From positions 7,656,082 through 7,720,081 of the forward strand of contig NC_067207.1 of NCBI RefSeq assembly GCF_026262505.1: a stretch of 64,000 nucleotides of DNA, written 5' to 3'. The stretch is from Trichomonas vaginalis G3. Lineage: Eukaryota > Parabasalia > Trichomonadida > Trichomonadidae. Numbering within the stretch: position 1 is the first letter of the stretch; every line of letters begins with the position of its first letter. The notes beneath the pieces were generated by a model. That model was given only the letters and a program-made list of their open reading frames with translations, had not been told where the DNA came from and did not search any database. The position numbers and the translations under genes were made by a program. Of this stretch, positions 53,319-61,497 are shown one piece after another.

Positions 53319-54176
53319 ATGCTTCAGGTTGAAAAACAAAGAACAAAAGTAGCAGATACAAAACCGTTAGACTATATCTTTACAAATGCTGGTAGGACTA
53401 TTTCAGATGAAGAAATTTCATCCCGAGTATACAGGTTTGACTATCCAATTCGTTGGCTTCAAAGTCCTTCAGATGCAAAGGCAATAGGATTTAGAAGAGT
53501 TTTGTTTTCAAATAGAACTAACGCATTTATGTTCGCAGTATATTTTCATGGGCAGTATAAAGGTTCTGATGGTCTAATAGACAAATTTGATGAAATGAGA
53601 ATCTTTACAGTTCGTTCAGACGAAAGTCTTGAGAAAACTCTAAATGACTTTCAAACTCAAATGAACAAATACTATTGGGAATTTCAAGAAAAATACGACT
53701 CTTTACTAAATGGAACATACTATCTGAAACTAGAATATGACAAGATGAACTCCACCGTTTCATTTCAAAAGATTGAAATTAACCCTCCAAGAGATACAGA
53801 GTTTTTATTTTGGAAAGTAGACAAACGTTCTTGGGCACAATTTCTTCGGTTACTAAACCAGAACGAACCATTACCACCAGATGGTCCATTTAAATTTATA
53901 CTTCCACCAGCAGATTTGACAGTTTATAGAAACGTGTTCGACCCTCAAAATGTTATGTGCCATGCAAGTTTCAGTTCAAGCAACAATAGTTTTCTATGTA
54001 TCGGTAAGGACTTTTATGACTTTGCTTCTAAATTCTACGAACCACCTAGTAACAGTTTCTCTGACTTTCAAGTTTGGTTCACAACAAATGGTGTGCAGCA
54101 TATAATACCATTGTACTATGACTTTTATCTCGAATTGTCTTTCATATACAACTACGGAAAAGTGCTGAAAAAGTGA
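53319..54176 (+). CDS. YP-RW family Polinton protein, intact
   Basis: 285 aa. FDYPIRWL at about 45-52, then KAIGFRRVLFSN, a beta-rich middle, FDPQNVMCHASFSSSNNSFLCIGKDFYDFASKFYEPPSNSFSDFQVWFTTNG at about 205-258 and an ending DFYLELSFIYNYG. Three versions occur in this window, one in each of two lineages plus a duplicate. The beta content and the FQVWFTT--G--IIPLYY end suggest a capsid-type or spike fold; function is unproven. Starts with TTAAATG. Confidence 0.6.
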   Translation: MLQVEKQRTKVADTKPLDYIFTNAGRTISDEEISSRVYRFDYPIRWLQSPSDAKAIGFRRVLFSNRTNAFMFAVYFHGQYKGSDGLIDKFDEMRIFTVRSDESLEKTLNDFQTQMNKYYWEFQEKYDSLLNGTYYLKLEYDKMNSTVSFQKIEINPPRDTEFLFWKVDKRSWAQFLRLLNQNEPLPPDGPFKFILPPADLTVYRNVFDPQNVMCHASFSSSNNSFLCIGKDFYDFASKFYEPPSNSFSDFQVWFTTNGVQHIIPLYYDFYLELSFIYNYGKVLKK

Positions 54177-55084
54177 GTTTATGTTAGCATGTTAGATCTA
54201 ACCTAATTTTTCACCCGTTGAATTTTCATGAATTTTCCCGAAATAAAAAATATATTTAGGTGAAGTGGTGAGATCTCACCTCTTTTCTCACCTCTTTTCT
54301 CACCTCATGAATTTTCATGAATTTTGTGCTGAAAACATAGCACAAAAATACTTTTAGGTGAAGTGGTGAGATCTCACCTGTTTTCTCACCTGTTGAATTT
54401 TGTTGCTGAATTCGGCAAAAATATATTTTAGGGTAGATGGTTTTTAGGTGTCACCAGGTCCCTCGGTTAAACGAACTTCTCTGAAAAAATGAGACAACAT
54501 GACATTTTGACAACAACACAGGAAATAAACTTCTTCGTATATGTTTTGTCATGATTTCATCGTAAATGTTTTGTCAAACATGAACGTATATGTTTTGTCA
54601 TGATTTCATCGTAATGAGCGTAAATCAGACAAAAATATATTTTAGGTGAAGTGGTGAGATCTAACCTCATTTCTCACCTGTTTTCTCACCTGTTGAATTT
54701 TGTATAAAAAAGCAACCGTCGAAATTCCGGCGGTTGCTATATTCTTCACAAAATGCTTGTTTTGAGGTCGAGCCACTTTTGGCTCCATCGTATTCTTTCA
54801 ACCAAAATTCTTGAGTTTTGTTCTGAATTCAATAAAAATATATTTTAGGTGAAGAGGTGAGATCTCACCCGTTTTCTCACCTGTTTTCTCACCTCTTTTC
54901 TACCATCGTAGAAAACACACAAAACTCTTGAATTTTGTTGTTCCCGGACCAAAAAATATATTTTAGGTGAAGAGGTGAGATCTCACCCGTTTTCTCACCT
55001 GTTTTCTCACCCGTTGAATTTTCCCGAAATAAAAAATAAAGTTAGTTTTTAAAAAAAAATATTTTTTATTTTTATTGTAAGAAC
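54177..55084. repeat. Left array of GATC-centred palindromes
   Basis: No gene in these 900 bases. GGTGAGATCTCACC or a one-base variant occurs at 54267-54280, 54365-54378, 54653-54666, 54856-54869 and 54974-54987. Each is preceded by AAAATATATTTTAGGTGAAG and followed by one to three TTTTCTCACC half sites. Between them lie CGTAAATGTTTTGTC-type repeats (54530-54620) and two GC-rich hairpins (about 54714-54738 and 54768-54785). Orientation is opposite to the array at 56000-56510. Confidence 0.9.
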
Positions 55085-55999
55085 ATGTTAGCAACAACAG
55101 CACCAAACTCGTTAGTCATGAACCCAACTTCAATGTTAGTAGAGATGAAAAGCTTCATTCCTTCTTCATATACTTTCGAAACAGAAATCCAGAAGATAAA
55201 GCAGGAACTTCTCCAAGGAGATTTAGATTGCACTGCAAAAGATGAAACAAATGAAGAATATCTTTATGAAATGCAGGATATTATTGACCATCTACCTAAA
55301 CTTCCTGAAATACAACAACAAAAGCTTACTATTCCTGAATTCGATGAAATAGAAGTCAAAGCAACTGACTCAGTTGAAATAAAGAAGTTCATACGTAATG
55401 TAAACTATGAGTTTCTTGGATTTCATTGCAACCACAAAGTCATGGACAAAGACTGCGATATGGTATATAAAAATATTTCTGACATATATAAATCGGAGGA
55501 GTTTAAGACCTACGACAACTTTGTTTCGTTAGTTGCTGAATGTGTATGGCAGATAAGAGATAAAGATAAAAGATGTAAAATATGGAATGAACAAATAAAA
55601 CCCGCAACTTTTGAGTTAAAGAAAACCATTGACGCTATAGTTGTACTTGCAGGACAAATTTCAATGTACAATGCTAAAATGAACCCACAATGTTCTAAAT
55701 GTAAAGCAGCAATGAGGAAATATAACTACTCCGTCAAAGAGATAGAACGTATGCGAAACGACTATGCTGACTTAAAGAAAGAAGCAGAGAAACCAGCAGA
55801 AAATAAAATGGACATGTTAGAATTTCTAAACAAAAACTATCCAACTGCTGACGATTTCCTTCTTTCAGATGTCAAGAAGAAGTATAAAGAAACTTTCGGC
55901 ATTGTGAAAACTTTTGACATACTGACAGAAGAAATAGAAGCCACAAAATTGTTTAGAATTTCAAATATACATCGTACAATTCATGTAAAACGCTTATAA
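55085..55999 (+). CDS. Unknown 304-aa protein between two inverted palindrome arrays
   Basis: Open, mostly helical and acidic. Cys/His pairs (FHCNHKVMDKDC at about 118-130 and NPQCSKCKAAMRKY at about 200-213) could bind a metal. The C-terminal 60 residues (DDFLLSDVKKKYKETFG to FRISNIHRTIHVKRL) look like a winged-helix DNA-binding end. No family is recognised. Being the only gene between two opposed iteron-like arrays suggests an origin-binding or control protein; inferred from position only. Preceded by the A/T leader AAATATTTTTTATTTTTATTG. Confidence 0.55.
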   Translation: MLATTAPNSLVMNPTSMLVEMKSFIPSSYTFETEIQKIKQELLQGDLDCTAKDETNEEYLYEMQDIIDHLPKLPEIQQQKLTIPEFDEIEVKATDSVEIKKFIRNVNYEFLGFHCNHKVMDKDCDMVYKNISDIYKSEEFKTYDNFVSLVAECVWQIRDKDKRCKIWNEQIKPATFELKKTIDAIVVLAGQISMYNAKMNPQCSKCKAAMRKYNYSVKEIERMRNDYADLKKEAEKPAENKMDMLEFLNKNYPTADDFLLSDVKKKYKETFGIVKTFDILTEEIEATKLFRISNIHRTIHVKRL

Positions 56000-56510
56000 A
56001 AAAAGAGGTGAGAAAACAGGTGAGATCTCACCTCTTCACCTAAAATATATTTTTGTCTGATTTACGCTCATTACGATGAAGAAGTCTTGACAAAACATGT
56101 ACGAAGAAGTCTTGACAAAACATTTACGAAGAAGTCATGAAAATTCAAGAGGTGAAAAAACAGGTGAAAAAACAGGTGAGATCGCACCTCTTCACCTAAA
56201 ATATATTTTTGTCTGATTTACGCTCATTACGATGAAGAAGTCTTGACAAAACATGTACGAAGAAGTCTTGACAAAACATTTACGAAGAAGTCATGAAAAT
56301 TCAAGAGGTGAAAAAACAGGTGAGATCGCACCTCTTCACCTAAACATTATTTTTGTCTGATTTACGCTCATTACGATGAAGAAGTCTTGACAAAACATGT
56401 ACGAAGAAGTCTTGACAAAACATTTACGAAGAAGTCTTGACAAAGCATGTACGATGAAATCATGAAAAAAAGAGGTGAGAAAAGAGGTGAGATCTAACCA
56501 TCTACCCTAA
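56000..56510. repeat. Right array of GATC-centred palindromes
   Basis: Palindromes at 56019-56032 (GATCTCACC), 56175-56188 and 56319-56332 (GATCGCACC), and 56486-56499 (GATCTAACC). Each is followed by TTCACCTAAAATATATTTTTG and a run of GACAAAACAT-TACGAAGAAGTC repeats of about 25 bases. This is the left array's vocabulary on the other strand, so the two arrays face each other across the gene at 55085. Confidence 0.9.
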
Positions 56511-56520
56511 AATATATTTT

Positions 56521-57125
56521 TGCCGAGTAAAATGACCAAATTTCATTATATAACTGTTATTTTTTTACGAAGAGAACTTTTGCACTTCTTAAAAAAAATC
56601 CCTGAAATCGTGAAAAAATGACCAAATTTCATTATATAACTGTTATTTTTTGACGAAGAGAACTTTTGCACTTCGTAAAAAAAATCCCTGAAATCGTGAA
56701 AAAATGACCAAATTTCATTATATAACTGTTATTTTTTGACGAAGAGAACTTTTGCACTTCGTAAAAAAAATCCCTGAAATCATATCTTTTATACAAGATA
56801 GAAAATCTTACTCGCCTAAAACTCTATGAAAATCGTAAAAAACAGCGAGTAGGGACAAAACCCCAGTCGCCTAAAACTCATGAAAATCGTAAAAAATGAC
56901 CAAATTTCATTATATAACTGTTATTTTTTGACGAAGAGAACTTTTGCACTTCGTCAAAAAAATCCCTGAAATCGTAAAAAATTGCGAGTAGGGACAAAAC
57001 CCCAGTCGCCTAAAACTCATGAAAATCGTAAAAAATGACCAAATTTCATTATATAACTGTTATTTTTGACGAAGAGAACTTTTGCACTTCGTAAAAAAAA
57101 TCCCTGAAATCATATCTTTTATACA
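56521..57125. repeat. Tandem repeats with TACGAAG hairpins
   Basis: Five copies of a 75-90-base unit (AAATGACCAAATTTCATTATA, then a stem TTTTTTGACGAAG paired with CTTCGTAAAAAAA, then ATCCCTGAAATCGTG) begin near 56529, 56617, 56704, 56887 and 57035. They are interspersed with a second unit (AGTCGCCTAAAACTCATGAA, with CAGCGAGTAGGGACAAAACCCC). The second unit also occurs inside the coding region at 58125-58215. No gene in this stretch. Confidence 0.85.
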
Positions 57126-57190
57126 AGATAGAAAAAATAAAGTTAGTTTTTTTAAAAAAATATTTTTTATTTTGTATGTAAAGACAGAAA

Positions 57191-57805
57191 ATGACAAACA
57201 CTGAGTTTGAAACAGTTAGAAAGATAGACAATGACACCAAAATGGTTAGAATTGGTGATTTAAACGTAAGATACTCAAAGAAATACAACAAATATTCTTT
57301 GTCAGACATTCTAACACTATCTGGAAAGAAAACATCCCACGACTGGGTTAGAACTGCTTCTACTCAGAAAATTTTGACAAGAAATCCTGAGCTTATGATA
57401 TCGGTAAGATTCTATGGAACTACAGCATATCTCATTGACAAAAGTCTTATACCAATAGTTTTGTTATGGTTAGACCCAGTTGTTGGATATAACTTCATAA
57501 CATATGGTTCATTCGATACGGAACGTTGCAGTGAAGGCTTACTTTACATCGTTCAGAAACCGAAGGACTTCAATACAAAGAGATATAAGATAGGAAGAAC
57601 ATATAATATAACTCAAAGATATGACAGTACAGTCAATAGAGTCAAGGTTGTGTTTGTTAATGATATGAGAGCTGCTGAAACAGAACTACTTGAAAAGTTT
57701 GAGAAAATGTATGGTGCTCCCACGAAAGGTAAAGAAACGTTTGAAGTAGATGAGATAGATAGTGCTATAAAATTATTTGACGAAGTTGCTGAAAAATACA
57801 TGTAA
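57191..57805 (+). CDS. KilA-N-type domain plus T5orf172/GIY-YIG-like domain protein
   Basis: 204 aa, open. The N-terminal half (RYSKKYNKYSLSDILTLSGKKTSHDWVRT to SLIPIVLLWLDPVVGYNFI) fits a KilA-N-like DNA-binding fold. The C-terminal half (GLLYIVQKPKDFNTKRYKIGRTYNITQRYDS, then AAETELLEKFEKMYG and GKETFEV) is the T5orf172/MUG113 GIY-YIG-related domain common in large DNA viruses and phages. Possibly a nuclease or DNA-binding regulator. Preceded by the A/T leader and TTTTGTATGTAAAGACAGA, shared with the next gene. Confidence 0.75.
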   Translation: MTNTEFETVRKIDNDTKMVRIGDLNVRYSKKYNKYSLSDILTLSGKKTSHDWVRTASTQKILTRNPELMISVRFYGTTAYLIDKSLIPIVLLWLDPVVGYNFITYGSFDTERCSEGLLYIVQKPKDFNTKRYKIGRTYNITQRYDSTVNRVKVVFVNDMRAAETELLEKFEKMYGAPTKGKETFEVDEIDSAIKLFDEVAEKYM

Positions 57806-57891
57806 AGCGTTTATTTTTGGTCTTTGTGAAAGTCAGGAAATAACGCTAATTTTTTATAAAATATTTTTTTATTTTGTATGTAAAGACAGAT

Positions 57892-58749
57892 ATGTCAACA
57901 ACCGAGAACACAACAACTGCTATCGTTCATGAAGACATAAATGAAGAATACGAGTGGGTTCAGTATAACAAACAGTTACGTCTCATTCGTTCGGTCAAAG
58001 ACGACATGTACCAAATGCAAAGTATTTTGACAGCATGTTTTGCTCCAGATACCAAGCTTCCTAAAGACTGGTTTAGGAACCAAAGCACTATTGAACTATT
58101 AAATGAAGCACAGCGAGACATACTTTTTTCGGGGTCGCCTAAAACTCATGAAAATCGTGAAGAACAGCGAGTAGGTAAAAAACCCCAGTCGCCAAAACTC
58201 TATGAAAATCGTGAAAATTTGCCAAATGGTTTGAGAGGCTGGTATGTACATAGACTTCTTGTAAATGCTGTTGCAATGTGGGCTTCGCCTCGTTATGCTT
58301 GGTATATTTACAGACTTCTTGACGAAATTCATAGACAAGAACGTGAAGAGCTAGAGAACAAGCTTGAAGCAAAAGACAAAAACATACAGAAAAGAATACC
58401 ACGTTCGGTACCAAAAGGAAAGGAAAAGAACTATAAGTATATGATTTATACTGAAGAGATGGAAAATGAAGAAGATAAAGATATGGTTATGTTGCATTTA
58501 GTCAGAAGAAACAACAAAAGCTTTTACGACCTTGCTAAGATTTACAAATCTGACAGAAATTGGTTCTATCGCGAAAACTTACCGATTTCAATGACACCAA
58601 ATGAAGATGTGAAACAAATAGTTCAAGATACTTTACCTCAAACACACTATGATATTAAAGGTTGTACAATACTTACCTTCAAAGAAGACTTACCGCTACT
58701 GAAAGAAAAAATAACAGAGTATTTTGACAACTTCAAACAAGCAGAGTAA
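57892..58749 (+). CDS. KilA-N/Bro-type DNA-binding protein candidate
   Basis: 285 aa from the ATG at 57892. Same family as 44922-45749 (GLRGWYVHRLLVNAVAMWASPRYAWYIYRLLDEI; KSFYDLAKIYKSDRNWFYRENLP). About 25 residues (SPKTHENRE and SPKLYENRE) are doubled and spelled by DNA that matches the non-coding repeats at 56800-57030; the paralogue has only one such segment. Same leader as the previous gene (TTTTGTATGTAAAGACAGA). Confidence 0.7.
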   Translation: MSTTENTTTAIVHEDINEEYEWVQYNKQLRLIRSVKDDMYQMQSILTACFAPDTKLPKDWFRNQSTIELLNEAQRDILFSGSPKTHENREEQRVGKKPQSPKLYENRENLPNGLRGWYVHRLLVNAVAMWASPRYAWYIYRLLDEIHRQEREELENKLEAKDKNIQKRIPRSVPKGKEKNYKYMIYTEEMENEEDKDMVMLHLVRRNNKSFYDLAKIYKSDRNWFYRENLPISMTPNEDVKQIVQDTLPQTHYDIKGCTILTFKEDLPLLKEKITEYFDNFKQAE

Positions 58750-58829
58750 ATGAACCATTTATTTTTCAAGCTTGACTTCAGATGGCTCAGGTAGCTCTAT
58801 AAGGTAAATTGTCTTGTCAAATCCTTCTG

Positions 58830-59180
58830 GCATTCCGAGTCCTTCCTTCCAACAGGAAAAAAATTTCCTTCTGGCATTCCAAGTTCTTCCTTCCGACAGG
58901 AAAAAATTTTCCTTCCGACAGGAAAAGTCCTTCCTTCCAACAGGAAAAATTTTTCCAGTTGTCCGTCCGTAAACCATTCAAATTTTCGAAAATTGAGAAC
59001 TTTTTGGTCGAACTTCAGGAAAAAATTTTCCTTCCAACAGGAAAAAATTTTCCTTCCAACAGGAAAAAATTTTCCTTCCAACAGGAAAAAATTTTCCTTC
59101 CAACAGGAAGAACTCTTCCTTCCAACAGGAAAAGTCCTTCCTTCCGACAGGAAAAGTCCTTCCTTCCGACAGGACACAAA
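58830..59180. repeat. 22-base tandem repeats with GGAAAAAATTTTCC palindrome
   Basis: About a dozen units of TTCCTTCCAACAGGAAAAAAT and close variants in two blocks (58846-58952 and 59017-59172). Each contains a self-complementary GGAAAA(AA)TTTTCC core. Both strands stay open for long stretches only because the unit is repetitive; I do not call genes on those frames. Confidence 0.85.
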
Positions 59181-59183
59181 CGA

Positions 59184-59285
59184 ATGTCCGACGTACCACC
59201 AACCGAGTCCATTCCAAAGCCAGAAGAACCGACAGCCCCAGCACCACAACAGACTAAGACCAAACACTTACATTTTTACGCTTGA
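59184..59285 (+). CDS. Small Pro-rich peptide, 33 aa (tentative)
   Basis: ATG at 59184. A Pro/Thr/Glu-rich peptide ending KTKHLHFYA that overlaps the end of the ATPase gene by 10 bases, tail to tail. Composition resembles other small virion peptides here (for example 52332-52556). It may instead be a chance frame. Confidence 0.3.
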   Translation: MSDVPPTESIPKPEEPTAPAPQQTKTKHLHFYA

Positions 59286-60151
59286 CTTTTTACAATTTGA
59301 ACTTTGTTTGCGTAGATATGAATTCTGAAAGAAGTATGAGGGTCTTGTATGACTTTATACTTCTCCCATAGTTCATGTCTGTCAAACTTACCTGCCATGG
59401 ACTCTTTCATAAGTTCCATGAAATCGTCTTCGGACAATCCGGGGAAAAGTATTATGTCAGTAAGTATTCTCTTTACATCCTTACTTAAACTCTTGGCTGT
59501 CTGTACACAAATGACAACTGAAATGTTAAAGTGCCTAAGTTTCTTAAGAATTCGACACATGTCTTGTTCTCTATTCTTTAACAAAGGATGAGAGGCGAAA
59601 TCATCTAAGATAAGAAGACACCTATGAGGGTACGTTTTCCAATCGTAAGATTGCAATTTCTTCGAAATGTATTCTATCTCTTTCTGTTTGTTTCTGAAGT
59701 GTTTCTTCTCTAATATTCTCTGCATTTCCTCATTTGGGTCTTTAAACTTAGAATTTATATACTCATTTATAGCATTATATTTCAAAACTCTTCTTTGGTA
59801 CTTCTTTATCCAATCTAACAACTCAGTATCCTTTATACATACTAACTTAGACTTTTTTATAATATCTTTGAACGAATTGACGGTTTGGTCAAATTGACCA
59901 GAAGTACTACAAATAACAACTAACTCATAGAATGGGTTCTTTTCATCTAGTTCTTGTTGTTGTGCAGCCATTTTAAGATAAGTGAAAGTCTTACCCGACC
60001 CAGGTGGTGCAATTAGACCTGTTATACCATTCTGAGCAAATAAGAACTTGTCATGTATGGGTTTTATCTGAGCATTTTCTAATTTCACCTTGTTCTTGTT
60101 TAAAACATTCTCAAATTTCTTGTCAATGTCAGCAAACTTTTTTTCTAACAT
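59276..60151 (-). CDS. A32/FtsK-like genome packaging ATPase, intact
   Basis: 291 aa. Walker A is GLIAPPGSGKTFTYLK at about 44-59, Walker B is CLLILDDFASHPLL at about 178-191, and the following KLRHFNISVVICVQTAKSL has the sensor-like Gln of this family. Polintons and large DNA viruses use it to drive DNA into capsids, which supports a virus-like life cycle for element C. The element A copy at 3066-3952 shares the layout. ATG at 60151; a divergent gene starts 36 bases away. Confidence 0.88.
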   Translation of the reverse strand: MLEKKFADIDKKFENVLNKNKVKLENAQIKPIHDKFLFAQNGITGLIAPPGSGKTFTYLKMAAQQQELDEKNPFYELVVICSTSGQFDQTVNSFKDIIKKSKLVCIKDTELLDWIKKYQRRVLKYNAINEYINSKFKDPNEEMQRILEKKHFRNKQKEIEYISKKLQSYDWKTYPHRCLLILDDFASHPLLKNREQDMCRILKKLRHFNISVVICVQTAKSLSKDVKRILTDIILFPGLSEDDFMELMKESMAGKFDRHELWEKYKVIQDPHTSFRIHIYANKVQIVKSQA

Positions 60152-60187
60152 ATTTTTAGAAAAATTAAAATTTTTATCTTTTAGAAA

Positions 60188-60632
60188 ATGTCTTCGATTT
60201 CGCTATCTATATTCGAGACAAGCTTTTCGACAGCAAAACATCTGTCGACCATAAAATCTTACATAGTGTAAACAAGAAAGGTGAATTTGTTCTAAAGTTC
60301 TGTTTCTGGAATATGACAAGAACCATAAAACATTAAGCAGAGCAGTCTTAAAATTTGTCAATGACAGACTTGTTGACAGAGATGACACCGATTGGAAAGA
60401 TGAAGTCCAACAAAAGTTCTTAGAATGCAAAGAAGACACATGCGCTGTTCTTGAAGATGAAATAGAAAACAGAATAGATGAGCTATTAAAGGACAAAGAA
60501 CTTTTACATAAATATGGTTCGGAGAAATTTGACATAACTCCACCAGAAAAGAAGAAGAAAGAAAAGAAAGAAAAGAAAGTAGAAGAAGAGAAGAAAGAAC
60601 CAGTTCCAGAGAAGGGGAGATATGACATGTAA
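60188..60632 (+). pseudogene. Unknown Lys-rich-tailed protein, broken
   Basis: Divergent from the ATPase. The later part reads as a helical acidic protein ending in a Lys/Glu-rich tail (EKKKKEKKEKKVEEEKKE). About one or two breaks. Function unknown. Confidence 0.45.
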
Positions 60633-60648
60633 AAATAAAATTTTATTT

Positions 60649-61068
60649 TTAGAACATTTCTGGGTCAATGTCAATGTTCTCTTCCTCTTTAGGAGTAAAC
60701 ACTGGCTTAGACTCTAAAATCTTTTTACCCAATTTACCTTGAACTTCTACAACTTTAGACTCATAATATTCATAGTCGTCTGCTTTCTTTGGTTCATAAG
60801 GTATAACAAGTTTGTATGCTTTGCCTTCTTTAAGGTTTGAGAACCTTCTGTCAAAACTTTCTTTGACTGCTAACAAACCTTCTATGTCTAAGTCTTCAAA
60901 TTTCGCACCATTTTTAGTCACAATAGCAAACTTAACTGGTTCGATGTTCCAAACTTTGCTGAATGAAGACTTTTCAAAATGGTAGAAGTAAACATTCAAA
61001 TATGTGAATGGGTCTAGTTCTTCTTTAAGTCCTGACATGTACTTGTTTACTGAGATGAATTTCGTCAT
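60649..61068 (-). CDS. Unknown 139-aa protein
   Basis: ATG at 61068 (MTKFISVNKYMSGLK), 139 aa, open. Small alpha/beta protein with an acidic end (EEENIDIDPEMF). A single-stranded DNA-binding or replication accessory role would suit its place beside the primase-helicase, but no motif proves it. Its leader (TTTTTATCCGATAGAAAAG) is the same as that of the next gene. Confidence 0.5.
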   Translation of the reverse strand: MTKFISVNKYMSGLKEELDPFTYLNVYFYHFEKSSFSKVWNIEPVKFAIVTKNGAKFEDLDIEGLLAVKESFDRRFSNLKEGKAYKLVIPYEPKKADDYEYYESKVVEVQGKLGKKILESKPVFTPKEEENIDIDPEMF

Positions 61069-61089
61069 CTTTTCTATCGGATAAAAAAA

Positions 61090-61461
61090 TATTTTTTTTT
61101 AAAATTTACTCAGAAAAATTATTTCTTTAATATTTGCCATTCCGAACTTCGAAAAGATGTTTTATACCAGCATAGAATTTTTCTCTAGAGCTTGGTCTTA
61201 TATCGTTTTCATGACAATATTTTCTATATTCTTCATATAAAGCCTTTTTTCATACATTTCATAAGGACAATCTAACCAGAATAGCGCATATCCATTTTCG
61301 TTATCTAGGTCTCTATATGTTTCTTCTGTTTGTAGAATTTCGCTTTCTTCTGTTTGTGGAATTTCGCTTTCTCTATTTAGTTCTATGTCTATATATTGTG
61401 GCTTAAAAAGATGTGGGCAAGAAGGGTCTGGCGCTATGTAAAAAGTTAATTTTTCTGTCAT
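61090..61461 (-). pseudogene. Gene with a second copy of the helicase C-terminal region, broken
   Basis: ATG at 61461 after the shared leader. The beginning is unrecognised (MTEKLTFYIAPDPSCPHLF) with a doubled EIPQTEE/EILQTEE stretch. The 3' part and its flank resemble the C-terminal end of the adjacent primase-helicase in both DNA and protein, so it arose by partial duplication of that gene. About one break. Confidence 0.5.
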
Positions 61462-61497
61462 CTTTTCTATCGGATAAAAAAATATTTTTTTTTAAAT

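Noticed and set aside
54177-56510. CRISPR array
   Set aside because: Repeats are variable palindromes with non-unique spacers made of further repeats, in a eukaryotic mobile element, and no cas genes are present.
58797-59328. Several 80-158-residue open frames on both strands
   Set aside because: They are by-products of the 22-base repeats lacking stops in any frame; the translated products are simple repeats.
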